A stretch of DNA of 35,009 nt. Source: Flavobacteriales bacterium. Lineage in GTDB: Bacteria; Bacteroidota; Bacteroidia; Flavobacteriales_C; GCA-002722245. The notes under the pieces are model-generated. The model had not been told where the DNA came from. It did not search any database and was given only the letters and a program-made list of their open reading frames with translations. The stretch lies in NCBI GenBank assembly GCA_002720635.1, contig PBJD01000014.1, forward strand, positions 80,026 to 115,034. The letters are read 5' to 3'. The position numbers were made by a program, and so were the translations under genes. Below, piece by piece: positions 23,974 through 32,269 of this stretch (its first letter is position 1; every line of letters starts with the position of its first letter).

Positions 23974-26382
23974 TTATAGTTTAAATACTGCAGAAACCCA
24001 GTATACACGGCCTTCCGATGGAATTATTCCAGGTCCGGGATAAGAGTTGGCCCTTTGAGTAAAGTAACTCTTGTTGGTTACATTGTTTACAGACAATTGT
24101 AACGTAATATTTTTGAAATTATAGCCACCTTTGACATCAATTACATAAAAAGAAGGTATTAACCCATATACGCCATTCATACTTTCTATTGCATTTGTTG
24201 CTTCAGAAAATTGTGTTGTTTGAAAATTAATTAAGCCAGAAAAAAGCCATTTTTTGTATTCGTGGGTTAAGGAAGATTTAAGAGTTAACCAAGGTACCAT
24301 TTCAACTCGATTACCATAAACGATCGCAGCCGTATCAATATACTTCGCATAGTTGCTGGTAATATTTGTCATCAGATTTAGTTTGTGAATGGTGTCGTTT
24401 AGTCCGGTTAGCTCTCCCAGGTTAATCCAGTTGGTAAGCTCTGCTCCAATAGTTCTGGAGGCAGAGATATTTGTTCTGTATTGATAGGTGTCAAATGTTA
24501 GATCATCGGTTTGCCAAATTAAGCCAATTCGGTTGTCATAGTGAAGCATATAGCCGGTTACACTTAAAAATGCTGTTTTGTTCCATCCCTTACTATATGT
24601 TATATCAGCCGTATATCCTTTTTCATCTTGAATGTTGGGATCAACCCGCAAACTGGGAACCACAATATTTATATCACTGAAGTTTACCGATCTGAAATTT
24701 TTTGAAATATTAGCAATCCACTTGCCATTTTTTGCAACATTGTAGGTAAGTCCTGTTCCGAAAAGGTGTATGTCTCTGTTGCTAACGAAATCTGTTGGTG
24801 AATTTGTTATTAAAAGAGTATCATTAGCATTGTTAATTACATATTTATTGTAGTATCCGTCTGTTTCAGTACTTATATATTCATAACGATAACCGGGCGT
24901 TAAAAAAAACTTTTTTGTCAGGAAAAGTGTGTTTTCAAAAAATAGTGATGCATTCGCACTGGGAAATTGATATTGGGAATGTTCCGGAACTTCAGGTATC
25001 GAAAAATCAGCGTCGTAGTTTTTTGTGCCTAATGCCTGAGAGGTTTGAGCCCAACCTTTATAAAGTCTCAGGCCGCTTATTAATGCAGCATTTTTATTTT
25101 TAATTGTATAACGCTTGATCCACCGTGTCTCGTTACCTAAATTTTCAAAATTACCGGCTATTATTGCTCTGTCTCCTAACGGGTCAGTCCGTTGAGGATT
25201 TTCCATGTAACCAACAGAATTTCTGGAGGCATTTACATAAAATGTTTTAGAATTAATCCACGAATTGGAGTTGAATTTATAATGCGCAATTAAAGCAGCA
25301 ATATTCCAGTCTATGCTGAACCAGTTTCTTTCTCTAAAACTTTGTTGTGGATTATTATAGAATTGCTTGTCTGTTAATCCACCTGCCTGTTGAACATTAT
25401 AATAATATTTAGTTAATTGAAATTTTAAATTTAATTTTTTATTGATTTGACAGGAGATACTTGAGTATCCTGTATGCGAATTGTAACTTGAATTGTCTCT
25501 CCACCCATCCCCGATTTTATAATGGTAAAAAGAATATGTTTTTATGTTTTTACTTTTTGTAGCAATACTATTAAATGTATGGAATTGTTTATAGCTTCCG
25601 TATTTATTATTGGAAATCAGTTCAAATTTCTTTTTTGGATTTGATGGACCATCTTTTAAAATGAAATTGATCATTCCTCCAAATTGAGGTCCAAATTGCA
25701 ATGAGGCTGCGCCTCTTAAAATACTTATTTCCCGAATTGATTCACTTGAAGGGGTGTAATAAGTCTCTGGGTATCCAAGTGCATCTGCACTGATTTCATA
25801 GCCGTTTTGGCGGGTGTTGTAATGTGCTGTTCTTTTTGGATTTAATCCTCTTCCACCAATACCGAGTTGAAGTCCTGCACCATCATATTCAATAATATTT
25901 ACCGGAGCATCAATTGTTCTGTTTAATGAAGAAGATGTTCCTTTTTCAGCATCTTGTTTGATAACAATTTTATTTTTTCCAATAGAAATTTGATCCTCTG
26001 AGATTTCTTTACCTCGGCTTAAAGGCGCACTTACATTTATTTCAACATTATCAAGTTCAGCTGCTTTTGCAAATAAAATAACAGTAATAGAAGTGATTTT
26101 TTCTTTAGTAACCGTCACTTTTTGTAAGGACTCTCGATAATTTTTATGTGAAACAAGAACTGTATAAATTCCGGCAGGAAGGTTGGGAAACTTGAACTTT
26201 CCATTATGGTTTGATATAATAGTACTTTCTGTTTCTTCAATTAATATTTTTGCATTGTGTATTGGACTGTAGTCAGTATTTAATATAACTCCTTTTAAAC
26301 CCGAAGCAGTTATAGTCTCTGAGAGTACTAAACTGAAGAACAGGAGAAATATAAAATTTATTTTAGAAGAGACTCCAAACAT
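23974..26382 (-). CDS. TonB-dependent receptor, FecA-like, with N-terminal carboxypeptidase-regulatory-like domain
   Basis: The 802-aa protein is an outer-membrane gated transporter. A signal peptide (about 1-27) leads into a CarboxypepD-regulatory-like domain (about 28-110, GLKGVILNTDYSPIHNAKI). The plug domain contains GIGGRGLNPKRTAHYNTRQ, ADALGYPETYYTPSSE and EISILRGAASLQFGPQFGG, which resemble ferric-dicitrate receptors of the FecA type. The remainder is the 22-strand barrel region, ending in the typical VYWVSAVFKL. Substrate is probably an iron chelate by family, but no FecR/sigma regulators or siderophore genes lie nearby. No SusD partner follows, so it is not a SusC-type glycan importer. 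The GH20 gene 103 bp downstream may be co-transcribed. Confidence 0.9.
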   Translation of the reverse strand: MFGVSSKINFIFLLFFSLVLSETITASGLKGVILNTDYSPIHNAKILIEETESTIISNHNGKFKFPNLPAGIYTVLVSHKNYRESLQKVTVTKEKITSITVILFAKAAELDNVEINVSAPLSRGKEISEDQISIGKNKIVIKQDAEKGTSSSLNRTIDAPVNIIEYDGAGLQLGIGGRGLNPKRTAHYNTRQNGYEISADALGYPETYYTPSSESIREISILRGAASLQFGPQFGGMINFILKDGPSNPKKKFELISNNKYGSYKQFHTFNSIATKSKNIKTYSFYHYKIGDGWRDNSSYNSHTGYSSISCQINKKLNLKFQLTKYYYNVQQAGGLTDKQFYNNPQQSFRERNWFSIDWNIAALIAHYKFNSNSWINSKTFYVNASRNSVGYMENPQRTDPLGDRAIIAGNFENLGNETRWIKRYTIKNKNAALISGLRLYKGWAQTSQALGTKNYDADFSIPEVPEHSQYQFPSANASLFFENTLFLTKKFFLTPGYRYEYISTETDGYYNKYVINNANDTLLITNSPTDFVSNRDIHLFGTGLTYNVAKNGKWIANISKNFRSVNFSDINIVVPSLRVDPNIQDEKGYTADITYSKGWNKTAFLSVTGYMLHYDNRIGLIWQTDDLTFDTYQYRTNISASRTIGAELTNWINLGELTGLNDTIHKLNLMTNITSNYAKYIDTAAIVYGNRVEMVPWLTLKSSLTHEYKKWLFSGLINFQTTQFSEATNAIESMNGVYGLIPSFYVIDVKGGYNFKNITLQLSVNNVTNKSYFTQRANSYPGPGIIPSEGRVYWVSAVFKL

Positions 26383-26389
26383 TCGGGCA

Positions 26390-26397
26390 CAAAAATA
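26390..26397 (-). promoter_or_regulatory. Perfect -7 element before the FecA-like receptor gene
   Basis: On the minus strand this reads TATTTTTG, a full match to TAnnTTTG, ending seven bases before the ATG at 26382. It lies just downstream of the 26405-26428 hairpin. Transcription from it would give a leader of at most a few bases. No -33 TTG is evident, and the T-run could produce the match by chance. Confidence 0.4.
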
Positions 26398-26404
26398 CTT
26401 TTAA

Positions 26405-26428
26405 AAAGCATAGTGAAATGCTTTTTTT
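26405..26428. terminator. Hairpin with T-runs, probable terminator of the small membrane-protein gene
   Basis: The 9-bp arms AAAAAGCAT (26405-26413) and ATGCTTTTT (26420-26428) enclose a 6-nt loop. Only the GCAT core is strong. U-rich 3' arms exist on both strands. It lies between the stop of the small membrane-protein gene (26456, minus strand) and the start of the FecA-like receptor gene. Confidence 0.55.
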
Positions 26429-26455
26429 TATACCGCATTTGTAGTATTCAATGAT

Positions 26456-26866
26456 TTAATTCTCGATTTCATTAAATCTTACAAGAAAAAAGAAAACACC
26501 TAATGCAATTTGAAGGCCTAGTGGAAAAAATAAGTTCTGACCGCTATACATTCTATCTAAGTTGAATGTGATATTATTTTCAGGATATTTTTTATGATAA
26601 TAGATTTTAATACTTTTTTCAGGGATTTCTCCTCTTAGGTTAAAAGCATGAGAGCTAACATATCTATATCCGTTTAAAGTATATATAAACGCGTAAAATC
26701 GGGTAGTTGATTTTCCATAGATATTTATTGGAAGAGCTATTGTAGATTCTCCAAAAAGAAATAAATACCAGTTTTTAGTTATAGGAGTTAACCAACCCAA
26801 CATTATTAAACCTAAAAAAAACCACCATTTTGCATAAAAAGGCCTTATGTTTTTTATTAACTTCAT
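26456..26866 (-). CDS. Small membrane protein, possibly DUF3592-like
   Basis: The 136-aa protein has one membrane segment near the N-terminus (about residues 14-27, WWFFLGLIMLGWL) and one at the C-terminus (about 113-130, FFPLGLQIALGVFFFLV), with a soluble stretch of ~80 residues between them. The middle part, with YTLNGYRYVSSHAF and IKIYYHKKYPENN, resembles DUF3592 proteins, where a Y-x-Y...G pattern and V-Y-Y-x-P segment lie between two membrane helices. That is a judgement by pattern, not a firm match. No function is known. The gene is divergent from the pseudouridine synthase gene, with about 50 bp between the starts, and upstream of the FecA-like receptor, separated by a hairpin. Confidence 0.7.
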   Translation of the reverse strand: MKLIKNIRPFYAKWWFFLGLIMLGWLTPITKNWYLFLFGESTIALPINIYGKSTTRFYAFIYTLNGYRYVSSHAFNLRGEIPEKSIKIYYHKKYPENNITFNLDRMYSGQNLFFPLGLQIALGVFFFLVRFNEIEN

Positions 26867-26916
26867 TTGATATTTAAAGTATTCGATATACTACTTAACG
26901 CTATAGTTCTTTGAAT

Positions 26917-27807
26917 ATGTATAAACTAAAATCGCATATTGTAAAAACGTTACATTCTTCTACTCGGGTAGAAGCATATTGCAGAGGCTTATTTGAGGAG
27001 TTGCCTTCAAATAAAAGTGTTAAGAAGTCAGTTTTAAAAGGGGTAATAAAAGTGAATGGTAAAAATGTTTCAACAGCTTATCATATCAAAGAAGGAGATG
27101 AGATTGAATTTTGGGAATTGGAGGAAAGGGTTCCACCAGCTTATGATATTCCTATCAGGATTGTTTTTGAAGATGATGATTTAGCGGTTGTTTTTAAACC
27201 TGCAGGATTACCTACTTCCGGAAATTTTTATCGAACTCTCGAAAATGCCGTTCAAGGAAAGTTATATAAATCAAGGAATAATCCTTTAAAATGGCCTAAA
27301 CCCGTTCATCGTCTGGACTCTCCTACAAGTGGTTTGGTTATTATTGCTAAATCAATACACGCAAGAGTAAAACTAGGTTGGATGTTCGAAAATCGAAAGA
27401 TTCAAAAAACCTACTGTGCCTTGCTGTGTGGTAGATTAGCGGAAAATATCCGTATCGAAATTCCACTCGATGGAAAAGATTCGACTTCTGAATTATCAAT
27501 TATTGAATGCAAAGAAAGTTTAAACAATAAATACATAACGAAGGTTTTCATGAAACCACTTACAGGCAGAACTCATCAGTTAAGAAAGCACGCAGCTTTA
27601 ATTAACCATCCCGTTATTGGTGATGTAACATACGGTGAAAAAGGCAATACGCTTTTACATAAAGGACTTTTCTTATCTGCAATAAAATTAAAGTTTAATC
27701 ATCCAGTAACTGAAGAGGAAATAAATATCGAATTGGATCCTCCAAAAAAATTTGACAAGCTAATGGATAGGGAGTTTAATCGCTTTATGAAATATAAAGA
27801 TGATTAG
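26917..27807 (+). CDS. RluA-family pseudouridine synthase
   Basis: The enzyme isomerises uridine to pseudouridine in rRNA or tRNA. The ATG at 26917 is preferred over an in-frame TTG two codons upstream, giving 296 aa. An S4-like RNA-binding domain occupies about residues 16-65 (VLKGVIKVNGKNV). The catalytic domain follows, with the family signature KPVHRLDSPTSGLVIIAKS, where Asp134 is the catalytic aspartate, and a later TGRTHQLRKHAALINHPV box that is standard for RluA/RsuA-type enzymes. The target site (RluA, RluC or RluD type) cannot be assigned by eye. The WD40 gene downstream has its own candidate promoter, so the two may not be co-transcribed. Confidence 0.92.
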   Translation: MYKLKSHIVKTLHSSTRVEAYCRGLFEELPSNKSVKKSVLKGVIKVNGKNVSTAYHIKEGDEIEFWELEERVPPAYDIPIRIVFEDDDLAVVFKPAGLPTSGNFYRTLENAVQGKLYKSRNNPLKWPKPVHRLDSPTSGLVIIAKSIHARVKLGWMFENRKIQKTYCALLCGRLAENIRIEIPLDGKDSTSELSIIECKESLNNKYITKVFMKPLTGRTHQLRKHAALINHPVIGDVTYGEKGNTLLHKGLFLSAIKLKFNHPVTEEEINIELDPPKKFDKLMDREFNRFMKYKDD

Positions 27808-27849
27808 AATAAAAAAGTGAATTTAAACTAAAACTGTGAAACAAATCCA

Positions 27850-27857
27850 TAATTTTG
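27850..27857 (+). promoter_or_regulatory. Perfect -7 promoter element (TAATTTTG) of the WD40 gene
   Basis: TAATTTTG matches TAnnTTTG completely and ends four bases before the GTG start at 27862, implying a leaderless transcript. No -33 TTG is visible upstream. Confidence 0.5.
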
Positions 27858-27861
27858 TAGT

Positions 27862-28752
27862 GTGTATAAGCTCTTGCAAAAATATAAAAAGCATACCGGA
27901 CCTCTTTATGCCGTTGCATATTCAAAACAGCATGATTTACTTTTTACCGGAGGTTCTGATAAGGTTGTTGCCACCTGGGATTTAGATAGGGGTGAGAATA
28001 CTCCATTATCGATTAAGACAGATTCTGCAGTATTAAATTTTCAATTATTAAATAATGAAAAACACCTTTTTATAGGTTTGTTCAATGGTGATTTCCATAT
28101 AATTGACATTGATACTCGAAAAGAAATCAGCTTTTTTAAAAGGCATAAATTGGGTGTGTTTAGTTCGTGTTATTTAAGTGATCGCAATATGCTTTTTGTA
28201 GGGGCAGGAGATGGTACTCTATCAATTTGGGATACAAAAAGTTTTCAACTTTTAGCAAGCCATCAATTGGGCAAAGGTAAGATAAGAGCCATTCAATCCG
28301 TGGGTAATGATGTTTTTATTGCCAATTCACAAGGTCAAATCTTTACAATTAACTTGTTTGCCATTGAAGAATATTCCTTGTTTACAACCATTAATCATCC
28401 TATTTTTTGTTTAAGTAGCTTTTCATCCAACAACTCCCTATTGATTGGAGACAAGAATGCACATTTAACAGAAATTGAGATTGAAAGTAAACAAGTTCTT
28501 AAATCTATACCTGCTCATAATTGGCCAATTTACAGGATAGAATGGTTAAACTCAAAAGAATTTGTAACCTGCAGTAGAGATAAAATTTTAAAAATTTGGG
28601 ATGCTACTTCAATGAAGGTCAAACAAAGATTGTCTTTTCCTGAATTTCAAGGCCATATAAATTCTGTGAATAACCTGGTTTCAATATCTTCTACTCAGTC
28701 TATTGTTTCTGTTGGGGACGATAAGCAAATTTGCCTTTGGAGGAAAAGCTAA
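27862..28752 (+). CDS. WD40 repeat protein
   Basis: The 296-aa cytoplasmic protein is built almost entirely of WD40 repeats. Repeat-type motifs are visible at LFTGGSDKVVATWDLD, LFVGAGDGTLSIWDTK, FVTCSRDKILKIWDAT and VSVGDDKQICLWRKS, with weaker units between them, which is about enough for one seven-bladed propeller. No catalytic or membrane domain is attached. Such proteins act as binding platforms, and the partner is unknown. The start is a GTG at 27862: the first repeat begins within a few residues, so little is missing, and the -7 element four bases upstream supports it. It lies 54 bp after the pseudouridine synthase gene and converges on serC. Confidence 0.87.
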   Translation: MYKLLQKYKKHTGPLYAVAYSKQHDLLFTGGSDKVVATWDLDRGENTPLSIKTDSAVLNFQLLNNEKHLFIGLFNGDFHIIDIDTRKEISFFKRHKLGVFSSCYLSDRNMLFVGAGDGTLSIWDTKSFQLLASHQLGKGKIRAIQSVGNDVFIANSQGQIFTINLFAIEEYSLFTTINHPIFCLSSFSSNNSLLIGDKNAHLTEIEIESKQVLKSIPAHNWPIYRIEWLNSKEFVTCSRDKILKIWDATSMKVKQRLSFPEFQGHINSVNNLVSISSTQSIVSVGDDKQICLWRKS

Positions 28753-28766
28753 AACAGGAATCTTAG

Positions 28767-29837
28767 CTAACCTCTGGCGTTTTCAAATTCTTGCATTACT
28801 TGAACCAAGGCTTGAACACTTTCAATTTCCATGGCATTGTACATTGATGCCCTAAAACCACCAACTGATCTGTGTCCTTTTAATCCATTTATCCCGGCTT
28901 CAATTGATTTATTAAGGAATTCCTCATTTAAAGTTTTATTGCGTAATACAAAAGTAGGGTTCATGACAGATCTGTCTTCAGTTTTTGCCGTGCCTTCAAA
29001 TAGTGAATTTCTATCAATTTCCTGATACAATAAATTTGATTTGGCTAAATTTCGTTTTTTTATTTCTTGAATCCCCCCAAGTTCTTTTAGCCATTCCATA
29101 GTCAGCATGGTAGTATATATACTGAAGCATGGGGGGGTGTTAAACATAGATTCTTTGGCTATATGGATTTGATAATCAAGCATGCTTGGAATGGATCTTC
29201 CTGTTTTTCCAAGCGCATTTTTGTTAACGATAACTAATGTAACTCCTGCAGGTCCGAGGTTTTTCTGAGCTCCGGCATATATTAAATCATATTTTTTGAC
29301 ATCAATTTCCCGGGTCATTATATCGCTGCTCATATCACATACCAACCTCAGGTCAGTATCGGGTAAATCTTTAAATTGCGTTCCGAAAATTGTGTTATTG
29401 GAAGTGTAATGCAAAAAACTTGCATTGTTTGGAATATCATAATTTTTGGGAATATAATTGAAGTTTTCTTCTTTACTGGAGGCCACTTCATAAATGTTAC
29501 CTAAAAGTTTGGCTTCTTTTATTGCTTTAGAACTCCAGGTGCCCGTATTTATGTATGCTGCTGCACCATTTTCAGGTAGTAAGTTTAATCCACTCATATA
29601 AAATTGCATTGAAGCCCCTCCCTGTAAAAAAAGAACGTCATACCCTTCAGGAACATTCATTAATTCCTTTACTAAACTTGTTGCTTTTTCCATTACGGAA
29701 ATGAAATCTTTACTTCGATGACTCATTTCAGCGATTGAAAGTCCGGTATTGTTGTAATTCACTAAAGATTCAGCTGCTTTCTTAAACACAGATTTTGGCA
29801 AAATACATGGACCTGCACTAAAGTTGTGGATTTTCAT
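28767..29837 (-). CDS. serC: Phosphoserine aminotransferase
   Basis: This PLP enzyme converts 3-phosphohydroxypyruvate and glutamate to phosphoserine in serine synthesis, and in many bacteria also acts in pyridoxine synthesis. ATG 29837 gives 356 aa starting MKIHNFSAGPCILP, which matches the usual SerC N-terminus; a TTG six codons upstream is less likely. Other landmarks are LFLQGGASMQFYM, HYTSNNTIFGTQF, CDMSSDIMTREID and the PLP lysine Lys192 in YAGAQKNLGPAG. The C-terminal GLKGHRSVGGFRASMYNA is also conserved. No serA or serB is adjacent. The gene is divergent from the CxxC receptor gene, and the 191-bp space between them contains the AGTCTAAA repeats. Confidence 0.95.
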   Translation of the reverse strand: MKIHNFSAGPCILPKSVFKKAAESLVNYNNTGLSIAEMSHRSKDFISVMEKATSLVKELMNVPEGYDVLFLQGGASMQFYMSGLNLLPENGAAAYINTGTWSSKAIKEAKLLGNIYEVASSKEENFNYIPKNYDIPNNASFLHYTSNNTIFGTQFKDLPDTDLRLVCDMSSDIMTREIDVKKYDLIYAGAQKNLGPAGVTLVIVNKNALGKTGRSIPSMLDYQIHIAKESMFNTPPCFSIYTTMLTMEWLKELGGIQEIKKRNLAKSNLLYQEIDRNSLFEGTAKTEDRSVMNPTFVLRNKTLNEEFLNKSIEAGINGLKGHRSVGGFRASMYNAMEIESVQALVQVMQEFENARG

Positions 29838-29976
29838 TTGAAAAAGTTTTCGCAAAGAAATGATATTTATTGGAAAAGCCCAATATGATTTTGATCTAAT
29901 TTAGAAATTAAGCTCATTCACTCAATTAATGTTATGTTATTGCAGAATCACGGCGTTCTTAAATGAAGTCTAAAAT

Positions 29977-30000
29977 AATTTTTAGGCGAGTCTAAAAATT
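29977..30000. repeat. Inverted repeat overlapping the middle AGTCTAAA copy
   Basis: The arms AATTTTTAG (29977-29985) and CTAAAAATT (29992-30000) are exact reverse complements separated by six bases. The right arm includes most of the second AGTCTAAA copy. It may be a dimeric protein site within the repeat array, or a weak hairpin; the arms are AT-rich, so significance is moderate. Confidence 0.7.
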
Positions 30001-30002
30001 GT

Positions 30003-30010
30003 TATATTTA
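30003..30010 (+). promoter_or_regulatory. Candidate -7 element (TATATTTA) of the CxxC receptor operon
   Basis: Seven of eight matches to TAnnTTTG, 18 bases before the GTG start at 30029. It is framed by the second and third AGTCTAAA copies. No -33 TTG is found, which would fit a promoter that depends on a regulator. Confidence 0.4.
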
Positions 30011-30028
30011 TAGTCTAAACTGTTGGGT

Positions 30029-32269
30029 GTGCAAAAGCTAATCTTTTTTTTGCTTATTTGTATTTCTTTTTTGGGATATGCTAAATCCGGAAATGTTTAT
30101 GGAGTTGTCAAGAGTCAAAAAGGTCCTTTAGCTTTTGTTAATGTTTTCATAGAGGGAACAAGTCATGGGGTTTTTACAGATCAAAATGGAGAATTTGTTA
30201 TAAAGTCTGTTCCATATGGACAATATGTTTTAAGAGCTCAACTTTTGGGTTATACAAATTATAGTGCACCATTGACAGTGAATTCAATTTCTGTTGAAGT
30301 AAATCCTGTTCTGGAGGAATCTGATAATCAAATTGATGAAGTTGTTGTTTCTGGAACCTTGAAATCAATAAGCAAATCAAATAGTCCGGTTCCTGTTGAG
30401 GTATATAGTTCAGAGTTTTTTAAGAAAAATCCAACCACGTCGATTTTTGAATCCATGGCTAATATAAATGGTGTTCGTCCTCAATTGAATTGTAATATTT
30501 GCAACACGGGAGATATTCATATCAATGGACTTGAAGGCCCCTACACCATGGTGCTTATTGATGGGATGCCTATTGTAAGTGGTTTATCAACCGTATATGG
30601 TTTAATGGGGATTCCTCAATCTTTAATTAATCGAGTTGAGGTTGTTAAAGGTCCTTCATCTACCTTGTATGGTTCTGAAGCTGTTGGTGGAATAATCAAT
30701 ATCATAACAAAATCGCCACAAAGCGCTCCACAATTTAGTGCTGATGTTTTTGGATCAACATGGGGTGAAATAAATTCTGATATTGGAGTTAAGTTCAAAG
30801 TAAAAAAAGCATATAGTTTAGTAGGTATAAATCATTTTAATTATCAAAATAAAGTAGATAATAATGATGATGGAATTACGGATTTAGCTCTTCAGGATAG
30901 AATTTCGGTGTTTAATAAATGGAGTTTTGATAGAAAGGATAATCGTTTATTTACAATTGCCGGACGCTATTTATATGAAGACAGATGGGGTGGGGAGCTT
31001 AACTGGACACCTGAATTCAGAGGTGGGGATTCCATTTATGGAGAATCAATCTATACGAATAGATGGGAATTGTTTGGTGTGTATCAATTACCACTTAAAG
31101 AAAAGGTGAATTTTTCTTTTTCTGCAAACAGTCATGATCAAAATTCAGTCTATGGAACAACAGAATATATTGGGAATCAGGACGTTTTGTTTGGTCAATT
31201 AACCTATTTTAAAACTATAAAAAAACATGATTTTACTGCAGGAATGGCTTATCGATACACCTATTACGATGACAACTCCATAGCTACTGTTCAGCCGAGT
31301 CAAATTCATTTACCGGGTGTTTTTATGCAGGATCAAATTCAGTTTTCAAAACAATCTACGTTACTATTAGGGGGAAGGTATGATTACAATACAAATCACG
31401 GGAACGTATTTTCACCAAGAGCCAATTACAAATGGATGTCCAAAAGCAGGAAAACAATTTTAAGATTTACTGCGGGTAATGGTTTTAGAGTAGTTAATAT
31501 ATTTACAGAAGAGCATCAGGCTTTTACGGGGACACGGGAATTAATTATTCAGGAAGAATTAAAGCCCGAGAAATCGTGGAATGGGAATGTTAATTATGTC
31601 AGGAAGTTTTTGTTAAAAAACGATGTTTTTCTGAGTTTTGATTTTACCGGGTTTTATACCCATTTCAGCAATCAGATTTTACCTGATTACAGCACTGATC
31701 CAAATGCAATAATATATGATAACCTGGATGGATATTCTGTTTCTAAAGGGCTTTCCCTGAATACGGATTTTTCATTTCCTAATGGACTTAATCTACTTAT
31801 GGGGGCTACCCTTATGGATGTTTCTTTTACAGAGCAGGAGGTAACAGAGCGTCAGATTTTAACCGAGAGATTTACAGCCACATGGGGGATCTCATACAAA
31901 CTCAAAAAGAAGGGACTGACATTTGATTACACCGGCAATTTATATAGTCCTATGTTATTGCCATTATTAGGTGATAAAGATCCTCGTAATCCCGAATCAC
32001 CATATTGGAGTCTTCAAAACTTTCAAGTGACCAAAAAAATTAAGAAAAGCTGGGAGATGTATTGTTCTGTAAAAAACATTTTGAATTTTACTCCTCCTGC
32101 AAATAGTATCTGGGGGGCTCATGATCCTTTTGAGAAGAGAAACAATTCAGAAACTCCTGGTATTGATGATAAAGATCCCGATGATCTGGGATTTGATCCA
32201 GCATATATGTTCGCCCCAAATCAAGGAATTAGAGGGAATTTTGGAATAAGATACACATTTAAAAAATGA
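30029..32269 (+). CDS. TonB-dependent receptor with CxxC motif in the plug domain
   Basis: This is an outer-membrane gated transporter. GTG 30029 gives 746 aa with a compact signal peptide (MQKLIFFLLICISFLGYA); an in-frame TTG at 30023 is the alternative. A CarboxypepD-regulatory-like domain (about 20-95) precedes a TonB-box-like DEVVVSG and the plug, with LIDGMPIVSG and VEVVKGPSSTLYGSEAVGG, then the barrel ending FGIRYTFKK. Unusual is NCNICNTGDIHING in the plug, with cysteines at about 155 and 158; plug cysteines are uncommon in TonB receptors. The stop overlaps the start of an exported thioredoxin gene (ATGA), tying the two functionally. Metal, perhaps copper, or heme is a possible ligand, but this is inference. 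Confidence 0.9.
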   Translation: MQKLIFFLLICISFLGYAKSGNVYGVVKSQKGPLAFVNVFIEGTSHGVFTDQNGEFVIKSVPYGQYVLRAQLLGYTNYSAPLTVNSISVEVNPVLEESDNQIDEVVVSGTLKSISKSNSPVPVEVYSSEFFKKNPTTSIFESMANINGVRPQLNCNICNTGDIHINGLEGPYTMVLIDGMPIVSGLSTVYGLMGIPQSLINRVEVVKGPSSTLYGSEAVGGIINIITKSPQSAPQFSADVFGSTWGEINSDIGVKFKVKKAYSLVGINHFNYQNKVDNNDDGITDLALQDRISVFNKWSFDRKDNRLFTIAGRYLYEDRWGGELNWTPEFRGGDSIYGESIYTNRWELFGVYQLPLKEKVNFSFSANSHDQNSVYGTTEYIGNQDVLFGQLTYFKTIKKHDFTAGMAYRYTYYDDNSIATVQPSQIHLPGVFMQDQIQFSKQSTLLLGGRYDYNTNHGNVFSPRANYKWMSKSRKTILRFTAGNGFRVVNIFTEEHQAFTGTRELIIQEELKPEKSWNGNVNYVRKFLLKNDVFLSFDFTGFYTHFSNQILPDYSTDPNAIIYDNLDGYSVSKGLSLNTDFSFPNGLNLLMGATLMDVSFTEQEVTERQILTERFTATWGISYKLKKKGLTFDYTGNLYSPMLLPLLGDKDPRNPESPYWSLQNFQVTKKIKKSWEMYCSVKNILNFTPPANSIWGAHDPFEKRNNSETPGIDDKDPDDLGFDPAYMFAPNQGIRGNFGIRYTFKK

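Larger units (their letters stand above)
29967..30019 (+). promoter_or_regulatory. Three direct AGTCTAAA repeats at 22-23-bp spacing (candidate operator array)
   Basis: AGTCTAAA occurs exactly at 29967-29974, 29989-29996 and 30012-30019. The start-to-start distances are 22 and 23 bp, about two helical turns, so all copies face the same side of the DNA. The third copy lies just downstream of a promoter-like TATATTTA (30003-30010) and would cover the transcription start of the receptor gene, as a repressor site would. The regulator is unknown, and no regulator gene is adjacent. Confidence 0.7.

Noticed and set aside
23871-24008. 46-codon N-terminal extension of the GH20 enzyme
   Set aside because: The extension overlaps the end of the TonB receptor gene and lacks signal-peptide character, while ATG 23870 gives a clean signal peptide.
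22035-26382. A polysaccharide utilisation locus around the TonB receptor and GH20 enzyme
   Set aside because: There is no SusD-like protein, no further carbohydrate enzymes and no sensor. The receptor plug resembles FecA rather than SusC.
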